Part shown: positions 19,780 to 30,451 of the stretch, in pieces
Position numbering within the stretch: the first letter of the stretch is position 1
How the letters are laid out: each line of letters begins with the position of its first letter
NCBI RefSeq assembly: GCF_023715605.1
Contig: NZ_JAMBOL010000021.1
Coordinates: 1-50,670 of the forward strand
From: Halalkalibacter oceani
GTDB taxonomy: Bacteria > Bacillota > Bacilli > Bacillales > Bacillaceae_D
Direction of reading: 5' to 3'
DNA length: 50,670 nt
The notes under the pieces: model-generated
Told to the model about the DNA's origin: nothing
The model's input: the letters and a program-made list of their open reading frames with translations, nothing else
Database searches by the model: none
Position numbers and translations under genes: made by a program

Positions 19780-19806
19780 GCTGTTAGCGTTAAGACAGGC
19801 TACAAT
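19778..19806 (+). promoter_or_regulatory. Sigma-A promoter of rnmV-ksgA
   Basis: TTGCTG (19778-19783) and TACAAT (19801-19806) with a 17-bp spacer lie immediately after the yabE terminator and 28 bp before rnmV. Confidence 0.6.
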
Positions 19807-19833
19807 GGAATAAGCAATGCCGATAGGAGAATA

Positions 19834-21278
<1,445 letters not shown>

Positions 21279-21328
21279 CACACTCCCTCCTCTTCTGACA
21301 TAGCCTAAGGGGAGAGGAGGCCGTGCCG

Positions 21329-22189
21329 ATGAAACTGAAAAAAGGAGATATCGTTGCCCGCCTTTCATACGAATGCGATTTATTATTTCGGGTTGTTTCC
21401 ATCCGGGGCGATACAGTCGAATTAGCCGGGGAAGATATGCGCCTGCTCGCAGATGCTCCGGCAGATGACCTCGTTCTCATTTCGGAAGAAGAACGAACGG
21501 CCTACCAAAAAGAAGCCAAAGCCCTTGAAGAGAACTCCTATCGCCTGTTTAGGCAGGATGCGAAGCTGATGAAGCAGCGGAGCGAGTACGAGGTCACGTC
21601 GGAATATGCGACGAGTCCGAACTACTTTGAGCTGAGAGGACGGGTGCTTCATATCGACGGTGATAGTTTATATTTGCGGAAGTGCACCGATCTGTATGAA
21701 AAGCTCGGGGTGCCGGTCTATGGCGTTCACTTACATGAAAAGGAAATGCCTGAACAAATAGAGTCGCTTTTGCAAATGGTACAACCAGATATTGTCGTCA
21801 TTACCGGTCATGATGCCTATTTAAAAACAAAAGGCGACGAGCGGGATTTGCGGGCATATCGCCATACAAAATACTTTGCCGAATGTGTCCGGGTGGCGCG
21901 GAAGCAAACCTGGCACCGTGATGAACTGATCATCTTTGCCGGGGCGTGCCAATCTCACTTTGAGACATTAATTAAAGCGGGAGCGAATTTTGCCAGCTCG
22001 CCGGACCGCGTCAACATTCACGCCCTTGATCCAGTCTATATTGCCGCCCGTATCAGCCTTACATCGTTTATGGATTCGATCCGGTTAACGGATGTGCTAC
22101 GAAATACGATTACAGGGGAGAAGGGTCTCGGCGGGATTGAAACAAAAGGTGTCATGAGGCGGGGGATGCCGCTGAAAATCGATCATTGA
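21329..22189 (+). CDS. yabG: Sporulation-specific protease YabG
   Basis: About 286 residues, peptidase family U57. YabG processes spore-coat and other proteins and is made under sigma-K in the mother cell in B. subtilis. Conserved segments are GDIVARLSY, VITGHDAY (candidate His), FAGACQSHFE (candidate catalytic Cys) and GGIETKGVMRRGMP. AGGAGG ends eight bases before ATG 21329; the in-frame GTG 21323 is too close to it. The C-terminus matches B. subtilis YabG. Confidence 0.94.
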   Translation: MKLKKGDIVARLSYECDLLFRVVSIRGDTVELAGEDMRLLADAPADDLVLISEEERTAYQKEAKALEENSYRLFRQDAKLMKQRSEYEVTSEYATSPNYFELRGRVLHIDGDSLYLRKCTDLYEKLGVPVYGVHLHEKEMPEQIESLLQMVQPDIVVITGHDAYLKTKGDERDLRAYRHTKYFAECVRVARKQTWHRDELIIFAGACQSHFETLIKAGANFASSPDRVNIHALDPVYIAARISLTSFMDSIRLTDVLRNTITGEKGLGGIETKGVMRRGMPLKIDH

Positions 22190-22198
22190 ATGGCTGAA

Positions 22199-22236
22199 GG
22201 ATGTGCAGAACCGGCCCGGGGTGCATGTCCTTTTTT
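22199..22236 (+). terminator. Terminator of yabG
   Basis: GGATGTGCA pairs with TGCATGTCC (two wobble pairs), with further CCGG pairing in the loop, and six T follow. It lies ten bases after the yabG stop. Confidence 0.8.
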
Positions 22237-22342
22237 GGTGTCTTCGGATTTTTTTCCATACATATTGCATGGCGAATGAGACATACTAACGAACAATGAA
22301 CGACAGGAACGTAAAAAAAACCGTTGTTTGAAGAGAAATCTG

Positions 22343-22412
22343 TTGACAATATTCTTGTTTGCTTGTTATAATTTAAAATTTATTTGACGAATTATGCAAG
22401 CTGTGCTATACT
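22343..22412 (+). promoter_or_regulatory. Tandem sigma-A promoters of veg
   Basis: The first is TTGACA (22343-22348) and TATAAT (22367-22372) with 18 bp; the second is TTGACG (22384-22389) and TATACT (22407-22412) with 17 bp. B. subtilis veg is known for two strong tandem promoters, so the arrangement is conserved. Strong constitutive expression is expected. Confidence 0.9.
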
Positions 22413-22438
22413 GAATAAAGAGTGAGGTGGGTGTAGTT

Positions 22439-22705
22439 ATGGCAAAAACGTTAATAGACATTAAGCGTGCCTTGGATGCTAATGTTGGTAAGAGGATTAC
22501 AATTAAAGCAAATGGTGGTCGTCGTAAAACGTCAGAGCGTACTGGTCTACTCGAAGAAACATACCCGTCTGTTTTCATTGTGAAATTAGATGAACAAGAA
22601 AATGCTTTCGAGCGAGTTTCATACAGCTATGCTGATATCCTTACAGAAACGGTCGAACTCATGCTTTGTGAAGATAACGTTGATTCAACAGTTTCCAAAG
22701 CGTAA
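22439..22705 (+). CDS. veg: Veg protein, biofilm-related
   Basis: An 88-residue small cytoplasmic protein of the Veg family (DUF1021). [27 protein letters not shown] and [10 protein letters not shown] match the B. subtilis protein. Veg stimulates biofilm matrix genes by inhibiting SinR-dependent repression in B. subtilis. GAGGTGG precedes ATG 22439; an in-frame GTG at 22427 is less likely. It is monocistronic between tandem promoters and a terminator. Confidence 0.95.
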   Translation: MAKTLIDIKRALDANVGKRITIKANGGRRKTSERTGLLEETYPSVFIVKLDEQENAFERVSYSYADILTETVELMLCEDNVDSTVSKA

Positions 22706-22727
22706 GCGTCGATTGATACACAACCGG

Positions 22728-22765
22728 ATATGCCTCCCTGTTAATTTCAGGGAGGCATATTTGTG
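22728..22765 (+). terminator. Terminator of veg
   Basis: A perfect 13-bp stem ATATGCCTCCCTG (22728-22740) with CAGGGAGGCATAT (22748-22760) is followed by a short TTGTGTT tract. Confidence 0.85.
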
Positions 22766-22783
22766 TTGTAGTTGCTCACACTA
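22755..22783 (+). promoter_or_regulatory. Sigma-G-type promoter of sspF
   Basis: GCATA (22755-22759) and CACACTA (22777-22783) with 17 bp resemble the forespore consensus GnATR and CATnnTA, with one mismatch. The -35 overlaps the 3' arm of the veg terminator. sspF is a forespore gene in B. subtilis. Confidence 0.5.
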
Positions 22784-22828
22784 CTAATGTCACGCTATTG
22801 CTAACTTACAAAAAGGAGTGGTTAAGAC

Positions 22829-23011
22829 ATGAGCAGACGCAGGGGAGTCATGTCAGAACGCTTTAAGGAAGAGCTGGCCAAAGAGCTTGGCTTCTACGAT
22901 ACGGTCCAAAAAGAAGGCTGGGGCGGTATTAAAGCGAGAGATGCTGGGAATATGGTAAAACGAGCCATTGAAATAGCAGAAAACCAATTAGCAAATCGTG
23001 ACAATTCATAG
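22829..23011 (+). CDS. sspF: Small acid-soluble spore protein SspF (alpha/beta type)
   Basis: A 60-residue alpha/beta-type SASP-like protein that coats spore DNA. The core [38 protein letters not shown] matches the SspF branch of the family. AAAAAGGAGTGG precedes the ATG. It is flanked by terminators on both sides, so it is monocistronic. Position between veg and ispE is conserved. Confidence 0.94.
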   Translation: MSRRRGVMSERFKEELAKELGFYDTVQKEGWGGIKARDAGNMVKRAIEIAENQLANRDNS

Positions 23012-23038
23012 GAGAAGAGACATTCTCTTATGTATACA

Positions 23039-23085
23039 GGATGTCTGGCAGGTCGAAACTGGCCTGTTAGGCATCCTTTGTTTTT
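23039..23085 (+). terminator. Terminator of sspF
   Basis: GGATG/CATCC encloses an imperfect inner stem (CAGG/CCTG) and is followed by TTTGTTTTT. It is a good rho-independent terminator. Confidence 0.82.
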
Positions 23086-23180
23086 CTGGAGAAAAGCAAA
23101 GGAATACTTCTTGAGTGGTATGTTCAGCAAACAAGTGATAAAATAGCGTAAGCAAATGGAATGAGTAGAAGGTGACAAAC

Positions 23181-24047
23181 GTGAGATATTCAGTAAAGGC
23201 CCCGGCAAAAATTAATTTAACATTGGATGTTCTTCATAAACGGGCGGACGGCTATCATGAAGTGGAAATGATTATGACGACGGTCGATTTAGCTGACCGG
23301 ATTGATTTAACGTTAACGGACAACGGAAAGATTATCATCGATGTTTCCGAGGGATTTGTCCCGAGCGACCAGCGGAACCTGGCCTATCAGGCAGCGGAAT
23401 TATTACAAAAGCGGATGAACGTGCAAAAGGGGGTTTCGATTTATATTACAAAGCGGATTCCGGTGGCGGCGGGACTGGCAGGCGGAAGCAGTGACGCCGC
23501 TGCGACATTGAAAGGGCTGAATAAACTGTGGAAGTTGGGCCTTTCATTGGACGAGCTGGCGGAGATCGGCAAGGAGATCGGTTCGGATGTCGCCTTTTGC
23601 GTTTATGGCGGAACCGCGTTGGCGACAGGCAGAGGGGAAGTGATCGAGGCGATTCCGGCTCCTCCCTCGTGCTGGGTGATTTTGGCGAAGCCGCCGATCG
23701 GGGTATCGACAGCTGATATCTATAAGCGGCTCACTCTGCAAAACATTGAGCATGCGCCGACAGACCGGATGATCGAAGCGATCAGACAGCAGGATTTCAC
23801 CGGGATTTGCGCCAACCTTCATAACGTCTTGGAATCGGTGACATTGGATATGTATCCGGAGGTGCGCCATATTAAAGAGCAGATGCTCCGCTTTGGAGCA
23901 AATGGTGTCCTGATGAGCGGCAGCGGGCCGACGGTATTCGGACTGGTCGAGCATGAATCGAGACTTCACCGGATTTACAACGGGTTGCGGGGTTTTTGTC
24001 AGGATGTGTACGCCGTTCGGCTCATTCGCTCAACAGATACTTGCTAG
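23181..24047 (+). CDS. ispE: 4-(cytidine 5'-diphospho)-2-C-methyl-D-erythritol kinase
   Basis: A 288-residue GHMP kinase of the MEP isoprenoid pathway, which phosphorylates CDP-methylerythritol. Motifs are [13 protein letters not shown], the GHMP loop [15 protein letters not shown] and the C-terminal [11 protein letters not shown] at 23181 is preferred because GAAGGTG lies seven bases upstream; the in-frame GTG at 23172 overlaps that site. Length matches B. subtilis IspE (289). It likely forms an operon with purR and ridA. Confidence 0.96.
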   Translation: MRYSVKAPAKINLTLDVLHKRADGYHEVEMIMTTVDLADRIDLTLTDNGKIIIDVSEGFVPSDQRNLAYQAAELLQKRMNVQKGVSIYITKRIPVAAGLAGGSSDAAATLKGLNKLWKLGLSLDELAEIGKEIGSDVAFCVYGGTALATGRGEVIEAIPAPPSCWVILAKPPIGVSTADIYKRLTLQNIEHAPTDRMIEAIRQQDFTGICANLHNVLESVTLDMYPEVRHIKEQMLRFGANGVLMSGSGPTVFGLVEHESRLHRIYNGLRGFCQDVYAVRLIRSTDTC

Positions 24048-24101
24048 AAACCGGATAAAAGTGTTATGTTAAAGGAAAATATTCGGTTTTGTGGAGGTAG
24101 C

Positions 24102-24953
24102 ATGAAAAAGCTTAAACGAAGCGGTCGTCTTGTCGATATGACCTATTATTTGCTCCAGCATCCACATGAGGTCATTTCACTAACTCATTTCTCAGAACGG
24201 TATCAATCGGCAAAGTCTTCGATCAGCGAAGACTTGGTTATTATTAAAGAAATTTTCGAAGATGAAGGCTACGGCACTTTGCTGACCATTTCAGGAGCAA
24301 GCGGCGGGGTGAAGTTCATACCGCGGATTGATTATGCTCAGGCTGAAGTGTTTATGCGCGAGTTGATTGATCAGCTTGCTGTACCGGAACGGATTTTGCC
24401 GGGCGGTTATTTGTACATGATGGATCTGCTTGGCAGTCCACGATTTATTCAGCAGGTCGGGCAGGTGTTTGCTTCGGTGCTGGCGAATAAACGTATTGAT
24501 GCGGTCATGACAGTAGCGACAAAGGGGATTCCACTTGCGTATGCGGTGGCTCAGTACTTAGATGTCCCTGTCAGCATTGTCCGGCGCGATCATCTTGTTA
24601 CGGAAGGCTCCATGGTCAGTATCAACTATGTCTCCGGCTCGTCAAAGCGCATTCAGACGATGACCCTTGCCCGCCGCAGCCTTGCGCCCAATTCCCGCGT
24701 CTTTATCGTCGATGATTTTATGAAGGCCGGTGGAACGATTCGCGGGATGATGGATTTGCTTGATGAATTTCAGGCAGAGCTTGTTGGGATTGGTGTCCTT
24801 GTTGAGTCGGTCGGGGTCGAAGAACGGCTTGTCGATGAATACATGTCGATCACGAGGCTCTCGGAAGTTAATGTCAAGGAGCGAAAGATTACGGTCGAGC
24901 CTGGGAACGTTTTAGACTTATTAAAAACAATCACATTGGAGGAGGAAAAATAA
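24102..24953 (+). CDS. purR: Purine operon repressor PurR
   Basis: A 283-residue repressor of purine biosynthesis genes. The N-terminal winged helix ([16 protein letters not shown] to about residue 70) is followed by a type I phosphoribosyltransferase-like effector domain with the PRPP motif [17 protein letters not shown], made by Prs in this window, relieves repression. GGAGGT lies before ATG 24102; the open frame upstream to 24066 has no family similarity. ridA follows after one base. Confidence 0.96.
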   Translation: MKKLKRSGRLVDMTYYLLQHPHEVISLTHFSERYQSAKSSISEDLVIIKEIFEDEGYGTLLTISGASGGVKFIPRIDYAQAEVFMRELIDQLAVPERILPGGYLYMMDLLGSPRFIQQVGQVFASVLANKRIDAVMTVATKGIPLAYAVAQYLDVPVSIVRRDHLVTEGSMVSINYVSGSSKRIQTMTLARRSLAPNSRVFIVDDFMKAGGTIRGMMDLLDEFQAELVGIGVLVESVGVEERLVDEYMSITRLSEVNVKERKITVEPGNVLDLLKTITLEEEK

Positions 24954-24954
24954 A

Positions 24955-25332
24955 ATGAAAATCGTACATACAAACAGTGCGCCAGCTGCAATCGGACCAT
25001 ATTCTCAAGGGATTATTGTCAATAATATGTTTTACAGTTCCGGTCAAATCCCGCTTACGGCTGAAGGAGAGCTAGTCAACGGGACGGTGGAAGAACAGAC
25101 TCATCAGGTTTTCAAAAATGTAAAAGCGGTATTGGCTGAGGCTGGTGCGTCTCTCGACACCGTCGTCAAAGCGACCGTTTTTATTAAGGACATGAATGAC
25201 TTTCCAGCTATCAATGACATCTACGGCGAGTATTTTGGGGAGCACAAGCCTGCCCGCTCGTGCGTTGAGGTTGCCCGTCTGCCAAAGGATGTTTTGATTG
25301 AAATTGAAGTCATCGCTCTTGTCAAAGCGTAA
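24955..25332 (+). CDS. ridA: RidA, enamine/imine deaminase (YabJ)
   Basis: A 125-residue YjgF/YER057c/UK114 family protein. It hydrolyses reactive enamine/imine intermediates from PLP enzymes. Signatures are [20 protein letters not shown], and [19 protein letters not shown] with the catalytic Arg. GGAGGAGG precedes the ATG inside the purR 3' end. yabJ next to purR is the conserved arrangement, and yabJ affects purine regulation in B. subtilis. Confidence 0.96.
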   Translation: MKIVHTNSAPAAIGPYSQGIIVNNMFYSSGQIPLTAEGELVNGTVEEQTHQVFKNVKAVLAEAGASLDTVVKATVFIKDMNDFPAINDIYGEYFGEHKPARSCVEVARLPKDVLIEIEVIALVKA

Positions 25333-25426
25333 AAGACCGGGTCAGTCCTATTAACAATAAGGGGAATAAACGGTTTCTGGAACTTATGTGAGACGAATGT
25401 ACTCTTACTCATAAAATGTTTTTTAA

Positions 25427-25801
<375 letters not shown>

Positions 25802-25808
25802 TCACAAT

Positions 25809-25845
25809 GAGGGTTCCACTACTAAGCGTGGAGCTCTTTTCTTTG
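25809..25845 (+). terminator. Terminator of spoVG
   Basis: TCCAC pairs with GTGGA and, after an interior mismatch, GAG pairs with CTC; TTTTCTTT follows. It lies within ten bases of the spoVG stop. Confidence 0.72.
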
Positions 25846-26055
25846 GGCGGACAGTCTTTACAAGGCTCAAACGATTCCCGTTCATTTGAACCCAAAAAGG
25901 AAAGCGATTACTTTCTTTTCGTCTCGTGCTGATGGACGCTTTTCAACTTGGCTTTGTCACAAAAGATTAAAAATACCCTTTTGCGACATCTCCTTGAAAT
26001 ACCCCTGGTTTTAGGATATATTCGTAAGGGAAAAAGGAACACCTGGGGGGAAACC

Positions 26056-27417
26056 ATGAGCAGTCGTTTTGCGGTCATATTAGCAGCTGGACAGGGAACG
26101 AGGATGAAGTCCAGTCTTTATAAAGTGCTTCATCCAGTATGTGAAAAACCGATGGTTCAACATGTCGTTGATCAAGTCACAGCGTTAGGATTTGAAAAAA
26201 AGGTGGCGGTTGTTGGGTTCGGCGCTGAAGTTGTCAAGCAGCAGCTGGGAGATCAGGTCTCCTATGCCGTGCAAAAGGAACAGCTTGGCACAGGCCATGC
26301 CGTCATGCAGGCGGAAAGCCTGTTAAAGGGAGAGCAAGGTACGACGGTGGTGCTGTGCGGAGACACGCCTTTGCTGACAGCTGAGACGATTGAAAAATTG
26401 CTTGACTGTCATGAAAAAGAAGGAGCAAAGGCAACCGTCCTAACCGCGATTGCGGAAGATCCTACTGGATACGGGCGGATTATCCGCGATGAAAAAGGGC
26501 TTGTTGAACGAATTGTTGAGCATAAGGATGCCTCCGAACAAGAACGGAACGTATGTGAAATTAATACTGGGACATATTGCTTTGATAACGCGAGCCTGTT
26601 TGCGATGCTGAAGCAGGTCGGCAATGACAATGTCCAAGGAGAGTACTACCTTCCGGATGTGATTGAATTATTAAAAAATGCCGGAGAGAAGGTTGCTGCT
26701 TATCAAACACCGCATTTCGAGGAAACGATAGGGGTCAATGACCGGATAGCGCTTTCAGAGGCAGAGAATAGTATGAAAAGAAGGATCAATCATTATTGGA
26801 TGCGTCAGGGAGTGACGATGATTGACCCGGCGCAAACGTATATTTCAAGTGAAGCGACAATCGGTCAGGATACCGTACTCCGTCCCGGGACAATCATCCA
26901 CGGGAAAACGGTAATCGGAGAGAACTGCGACATTGGCCCGCACACCGAAATCAAAGATAGTGTCGTCGATAATGGAACGGTGATCTCACAGTCGGTAATT
27001 CATGATAGCGAGATCGGCAAGGCCGTACGAATTGGCCCGTTTGCCCATATTCGTCCGCAATCGAATATCGGCGATGACGTGCGGATCGGAAACTTTGTCG
27101 AAATCAAAAAATCGACAATCGGAAATGGCAGCAAAGCCTCCCACTTAAGCTACATCGGTGACAGTGAAATAGGCGAGGGGGTAAATTTCAGCTGCGGGGC
27201 TGTGACCGTCAATTATGATGGCAAGAACAAGTTCAAAACAAAAATTGAAGATGGGGCTTTTATCGGCTGTAACGCGAATTTAATCGCTCCGGTTACAATT
27301 GGAAGGAACGCTTTAGTTGCTGCAGGCTCTACGATTACCGATGATGTGCCGAGTGAAGCATTGTCTATCGCGCGAGCAAGACAGACGAATAAAGAAGATT
27401 ATCAAAAAGGCAAATAA
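26056..27417 (+). CDS. glmU: Bifunctional UDP-GlcNAc pyrophosphorylase/GlcN-1-P acetyltransferase
   Basis: A 453-residue enzyme for the last two steps to UDP-N-acetylglucosamine. The N-terminal uridylyltransferase has [13 protein letters not shown], and the C-terminal left-handed beta-helix acetyltransferase shows hexapeptide repeats ([13 protein letters not shown]...[16 protein letters not shown]). GGGGGG lies before ATG 26056; the frame is open from 25948 but without family similarity. It is followed closely by prs, as in all Bacillus. It feeds peptidoglycan and teichoic acid synthesis. Confidence 0.97.
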   Translation: MSSRFAVILAAGQGTRMKSSLYKVLHPVCEKPMVQHVVDQVTALGFEKKVAVVGFGAEVVKQQLGDQVSYAVQKEQLGTGHAVMQAESLLKGEQGTTVVLCGDTPLLTAETIEKLLDCHEKEGAKATVLTAIAEDPTGYGRIIRDEKGLVERIVEHKDASEQERNVCEINTGTYCFDNASLFAMLKQVGNDNVQGEYYLPDVIELLKNAGEKVAAYQTPHFEETIGVNDRIALSEAENSMKRRINHYWMRQGVTMIDPAQTYISSEATIGQDTVLRPGTIIHGKTVIGENCDIGPHTEIKDSVVDNGTVISQSVIHDSEIGKAVRIGPFAHIRPQSNIGDDVRIGNFVEIKKSTIGNGSKASHLSYIGDSEIGEGVNFSCGAVTVNYDGKNKFKTKIEDGAFIGCNANLIAPVTIGRNALVAAGSTITDDVPSEALSIARARQTNKEDYQKGK

Positions 27418-27460
27418 CAACCACTAAGGTGAAGTGAATTTTTGGAGGGAAAACATAAAA

Positions 27461-28411
27461 ATGGCTAAATACGGTGATCCAAGTTTAAAGGTTTTTACAT
27501 TAAATTCAAATAAAGGTCTTGCTCATGAAATTACAGAGCATATTGGCGTCACGATGGGTCAAAGCTCGGTTACGCGCTTTAGCGATGGAGAAGTGCAGAT
27601 CAACATTGAAGAAAGCATTCGTGGTTGCGATGTGTATTTGATTCAATCGACTTCCGCTCCTGCAAACGAACATATTATGGAGCTGTTAATCATGATTGAT
27701 GCGATGAAGCGTGCATCGGCCAGAACGATTAATGTCGTCATCCCTTATTACGGCTATGCGCGTCAAGACCGGAAAGCACGGGCCCGTGAACCGATTACGG
27801 CGAAGCTCGTAGCGAATCTGATTGAAACAGCAGGGGCGACACGCGTATTGTCGATTGATCTTCATGCAACACAAATCCAAGGATTCTTCGACATTCCGGT
27901 TGACCAGCTGATGGGTGTGCCGATTTTAGCCGATTATTTCTCAGGAAAACAATTAGAAGATATTGTCATCGTTTCCCCGGACCATGGCGGAGTGGTCCGC
28001 GCCAGAAAAATGGCTGACCGCTTAAAAGCTCCGATTGCGATTATTGATAAACGCCGTCCGCGCCCGAACGTGGCCGAGGTGATGAATATCGTCGGGAATA
28101 TTGAAGGAAAAACGGCGATTATTATTGATGATATTATTGATACAGCCGGAACGATTACGTTGGCAGCGAATGCTTTAGTGGAGCATGGGGCGAAGGAAGT
28201 GTACGCATGCTGTACGCATCCGGTGCTGTCAGGACCGGCGATGGAGCGGATTGACAATTCAAAAATTAAAGAGCTTGTTGTCACGAATACGATTGAGCTT
28301 GATGAGAATAAGAAAAGTGAGAAGATCACTGAGCTTTCTGTAGCGCCACTGATGGCCGAAGCGATTATACGCGTCCATGAGCACGCGTCTGTCAGCACGT
28401 TGTTTGATTAA
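27461..28411 (+). CDS. prs: Ribose-phosphate pyrophosphokinase
   Basis: A 316-residue enzyme that makes PRPP from ribose-5-phosphate and ATP. Signatures are [38 protein letters not shown] and the PRPP loop [18 protein letters not shown] precedes ATG 27461; the GTG at 27434 overlaps this site. It is probably cotranscribed with glmU (43-base gap, no terminator). PRPP links it to purR and hpt in this window. Confidence 0.98.
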   Translation: MAKYGDPSLKVFTLNSNKGLAHEITEHIGVTMGQSSVTRFSDGEVQINIEESIRGCDVYLIQSTSAPANEHIMELLIMIDAMKRASARTINVVIPYYGYARQDRKARAREPITAKLVANLIETAGATRVLSIDLHATQIQGFFDIPVDQLMGVPILADYFSGKQLEDIVIVSPDHGGVVRARKMADRLKAPIAIIDKRRPRPNVAEVMNIVGNIEGKTAIIIDDIIDTAGTITLAANALVEHGAKEVYACCTHPVLSGPAMERIDNSKIKELVVTNTIELDENKKSEKITELSVAPLMAEAIIRVHEHASVSTLFD

Positions 28412-28483
28412 TAGGCCACTGGCGTAATTGGTGAACGAACCTCAAGATGTAATAATGGGCTACTGCGAAAACGTAAGTAAGTG

Positions 28484-28508
28484 GTTTAAATTGACTCATT
28501 TAGGGAAT
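28484..28508 (+). promoter_or_regulatory. Sigma-B promoter of ctc
   Basis: GTTTAA (28484-28489) and GGGAAT (28503-28508) are separated by 13 bp, fitting the sigma-B consensus GTTTaa-N12/14-GGGwAw. B. subtilis ctc is a classical sigma-B gene with the same -35. Confidence 0.87.
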
Positions 28509-28550
28509 ACAAGTGATAGAGACTTGAAAACAAATTTGAGGTGAGGCGAG

Positions 28551-29186
28551 ATGGCTACGATTTTAAAAGCAAGCCCCAGAGAAGATTTGAAAGGTTCAGC
28601 AACGAGACAATTGCGTAAAGACGGTTATGTGCCGGCTGTATTATACGGGAACAAAATTGAAAGCCAGCCAGTATCCGTTGAAGGAGTAGATTTTCTGAAA
28701 ACGGTTAGAGAGGTTGGGAAAAACGGGTTATTCTCTTTGGAGGTGTCCGGGAAGAATAAACATCAGGTTATGATCCATGATCTGCAAATCGATCCGCTGA
28801 AAAACGAATACCTCCACATTGATTTCTTTGAAGTCGATATGACTTCGGAAATTGATGCGGCGGTACCGGTCCGGTTAACAGGAGAAGCACCGGGTGAGAA
28901 GGAAGGCGGCATCGTTTCTCACTTGATGTACGAAATCAGCGTAAAATGTTTGCCGTCAGATATTCCGGAGGAGATCAGCGTTGATATTTCCGGGCTGGCA
29001 ATTGGTGACTCGATTCAAGTAGCTGATATTCGGTCAACTGTTCAGGTCGAGATCACGAGCGATGATGAAGAAACCATTGTGACAGTCCAGCCGCCGGCAG
29101 CAGAAGTCGAGCCTGAAGGAACAGAGGCTGAGGCGAAAGAGCCGGAAGTGATTGGAGAGACTGGGCAGGAAGAAACAGAAGAATAA
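28551..29186 (+). CDS. ctc: General stress protein Ctc/ribosomal protein L25
   Basis: A 211-residue two-domain L25/TL5/CTC family protein that binds 5S rRNA. The N-terminal L25 domain (about 1-92; REDLKGSATRQLRKDGYVPAVLYG) and the C-terminal CTC domain (about 100-180; PVRLTGEAPGEKEGGIV) are followed by a Glu-rich acidic tail. GAGGTGAGGCG precedes the ATG. A sigma-B promoter upstream suggests stress induction. Confidence 0.96.
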   Translation: MATILKASPREDLKGSATRQLRKDGYVPAVLYGNKIESQPVSVEGVDFLKTVREVGKNGLFSLEVSGKNKHQVMIHDLQIDPLKNEYLHIDFFEVDMTSEIDAAVPVRLTGEAPGEKEGGIVSHLMYEISVKCLPSDIPEEISVDISGLAIGDSIQVADIRSTVQVEITSDDEETIVTVQPPAAEVEPEGTEAEAKEPEVIGETGQEETEE

Positions 29187-29222
29187 TATCCACATAACAG
29201 AAAGTCTGGCTCATGTGAGGCA

Positions 29223-29305
29223 AGGCTGCGCTGCACCCGCCTAGAGAGGAGAATCCCACTCCTTTCTAGGCTTTTAAAAGATGCAGCGCCTCTTTTATAG
29301 TAAGA
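29223..29305 (+). terminator. Nested double-stem terminator after ctc
   Basis: An inner stem GCCTAGA/TCTAGGC with GGAG/CTCC and a TTTT tract lies at 29239-29274. An outer pair GCGCTGCA/TGCAGCGC encloses it and is followed by CTCTTTTATAG. Either could terminate; together they form a long cruciform between ctc and pth. Confidence 0.8.
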
Positions 29306-29357
29306 GGTTCTCTTTTTTGATGGAGCGAGATGAAGTAAAGTTGGGAGCGGGTGAAGG

Positions 29358-29915
29358 TTGAAATTAATTATCGGACTGGGCAACCCAGGAAGCAAGTATG
29401 ATGGTACGCGTCATAATATTGGCTTTGATTGCGTTGATCGTTGTGCAAAAGAGTGGGGAATTGAACTTAACCAGAGTAAATTTAAAGGGGTATTTGGTAA
29501 GGGCGTCGTCAACGGGGAAACCGTTTTTCTGTTGAAGCCGTTGACCTATATGAACTTGTCAGGAGAATCCGTTCGTCCGTTGATGGATTATTATCAAATC
29601 CCGATTGAGGATATCGTTGTCATCTATGATGACCTGGATTTACCGACAGGAAAAATCCGGCTGCGGCAAAAAGGAAGCGCTGGCGGCCATAACGGTATTA
29701 AATCGCTAATTGCCCACTTAGGTACACAGGAGTTCAACCGGATTCGCGTCGGAATTGACCGGCCGCGCAACGGGGAAACGATTGTTAACTATGTATTGGG
29801 GAACTATTATCCTGAGGAAAGAGATGCGGTTGGAGAGTCGGTTGAGCTGGTGGCCAAGGCCGTTGAAGCGTGGACAACGAAGCCGTTTCTTGAAGTGATG
29901 AATCAATTTAATTGA
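29358..29915 (+). CDS. pth: Peptidyl-tRNA hydrolase (SpoVC)
   Basis: A 185-residue Pth that releases peptides from peptidyl-tRNA. Signatures are [22 protein letters not shown] (catalytic His), [37 protein letters not shown] and [11 protein letters not shown]. The start is TTG 29358 behind GGGTGAAGG, as no ATG is near the conserved N-terminus. Known in B. subtilis as spoVC. Confidence 0.96.
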   Translation: MKLIIGLGNPGSKYDGTRHNIGFDCVDRCAKEWGIELNQSKFKGVFGKGVVNGETVFLLKPLTYMNLSGESVRPLMDYYQIPIEDIVVIYDDLDLPTGKIRLRQKGSAGGHNGIKSLIAHLGTQEFNRIRVGIDRPRNGETIVNYVLGNYYPEERDAVGESVELVAKAVEAWTTKPFLEVMNQFN

Positions 29916-29923
29916 CCGCCGTC

Positions 29924-29953
29924 GTATAGAGTTTTCCCGCCTTGTTCATACTA
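29924..29953 (+). promoter_or_regulatory. Sigma-F/sigma-G promoter of fin
   Basis: GTATA (29924-29928) and, after 15 bp, GTTCATACTA (29944-29953) agree with the forespore consensus (GnATR and CATnnTA). It lies 34 bp upstream of the fin start, just past the pth stop. fin is a sigma-F gene in B. subtilis. Confidence 0.82.
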
Positions 29954-29986
29954 AAGTTACGAGTAGCGGGAAAGGAGCTAGATACG

Positions 29987-30214
29987 GTGGCGATTCATTA
30001 CAAATGCCGTCATTGCCAGGTCGAGCTTGGAGCGATTGATGAGGAGCTGCGGGCTGAAGCGCTTGGCTTTGATAGTCTGACCAGTACGGAACGAACCGAT
30101 ATGTTGACATATGAGCCGAATGGTGATATACATGTGAATGTTATATGTGAGGACTGTCACGAGGCTCTTATGCGAAATCCCGGCTTACACGAGCTGGACA
30201 GAATGATACAATAG
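29987..30214 (+). CDS. fin: Anti-sigma-F factor Fin (YabK)
   Basis: A 75-residue zinc-binding protein that antagonises sigma-F to help the switch from sigma-F to sigma-G in the forespore. Cysteine pairs are in YKCRHC and ICEDCHEA; the middle LGFDSLTSTERTDMLTYEPNGDIHV is characteristic. GTG 29987 is preferred (AAAGGAG upstream, B. subtilis length 76). The open frame back to 29942 includes the promoter -10 and is not coding. Confidence 0.94.
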   Translation: MAIHYKCRHCQVELGAIDEELRAEALGFDSLTSTERTDMLTYEPNGDIHVNVICEDCHEALMRNPGLHELDRMIQ

Positions 30215-30230
30215 AATGAGCAGCAAAAAA

Positions 30231-30268
30231 GGGGTTGTCCCAAAAGCCACGCTTTGGGACAACCTCTT
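30231..30268 (+). terminator. Terminator of fin
   Basis: GGTTGTCCCAAA pairs with TTTGGGACAACC across AGCCACGC, flanked by A residues and followed by TCTTT. It is a strong terminator. The roughly 180 bases from here to mfd are AT-rich and show no clear gene or promoter. Confidence 0.88.
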
Positions 30269-30451
30269 TAAGCAATGAAATCAAGCAGAAAAGAGCCTTT
30301 ACACCATGAGCGAAGCTGTCTCTAATTAGAATAAAGCAGGATTCTAGGGTTCTAGCAAGAATAAACAGTAAATAGTGCTTTTATGAGATTAACAGAATAA
30401 ATATAAATTGAACACTAACCATGGCGTTACTGGAATAACAGGGGGAACAGC

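Noticed and set aside
25994-26032. Possible glmU promoter (TTGAAA and TATATT)
   Set aside because: The boxes are 27 bp apart, too far for sigma-A, and no activator site is evident.
25948-26055. N-terminal extension of glmU
   Set aside because: No similarity to GlmU; ATG 26056 has a strong ribosome site and gives the normal length.
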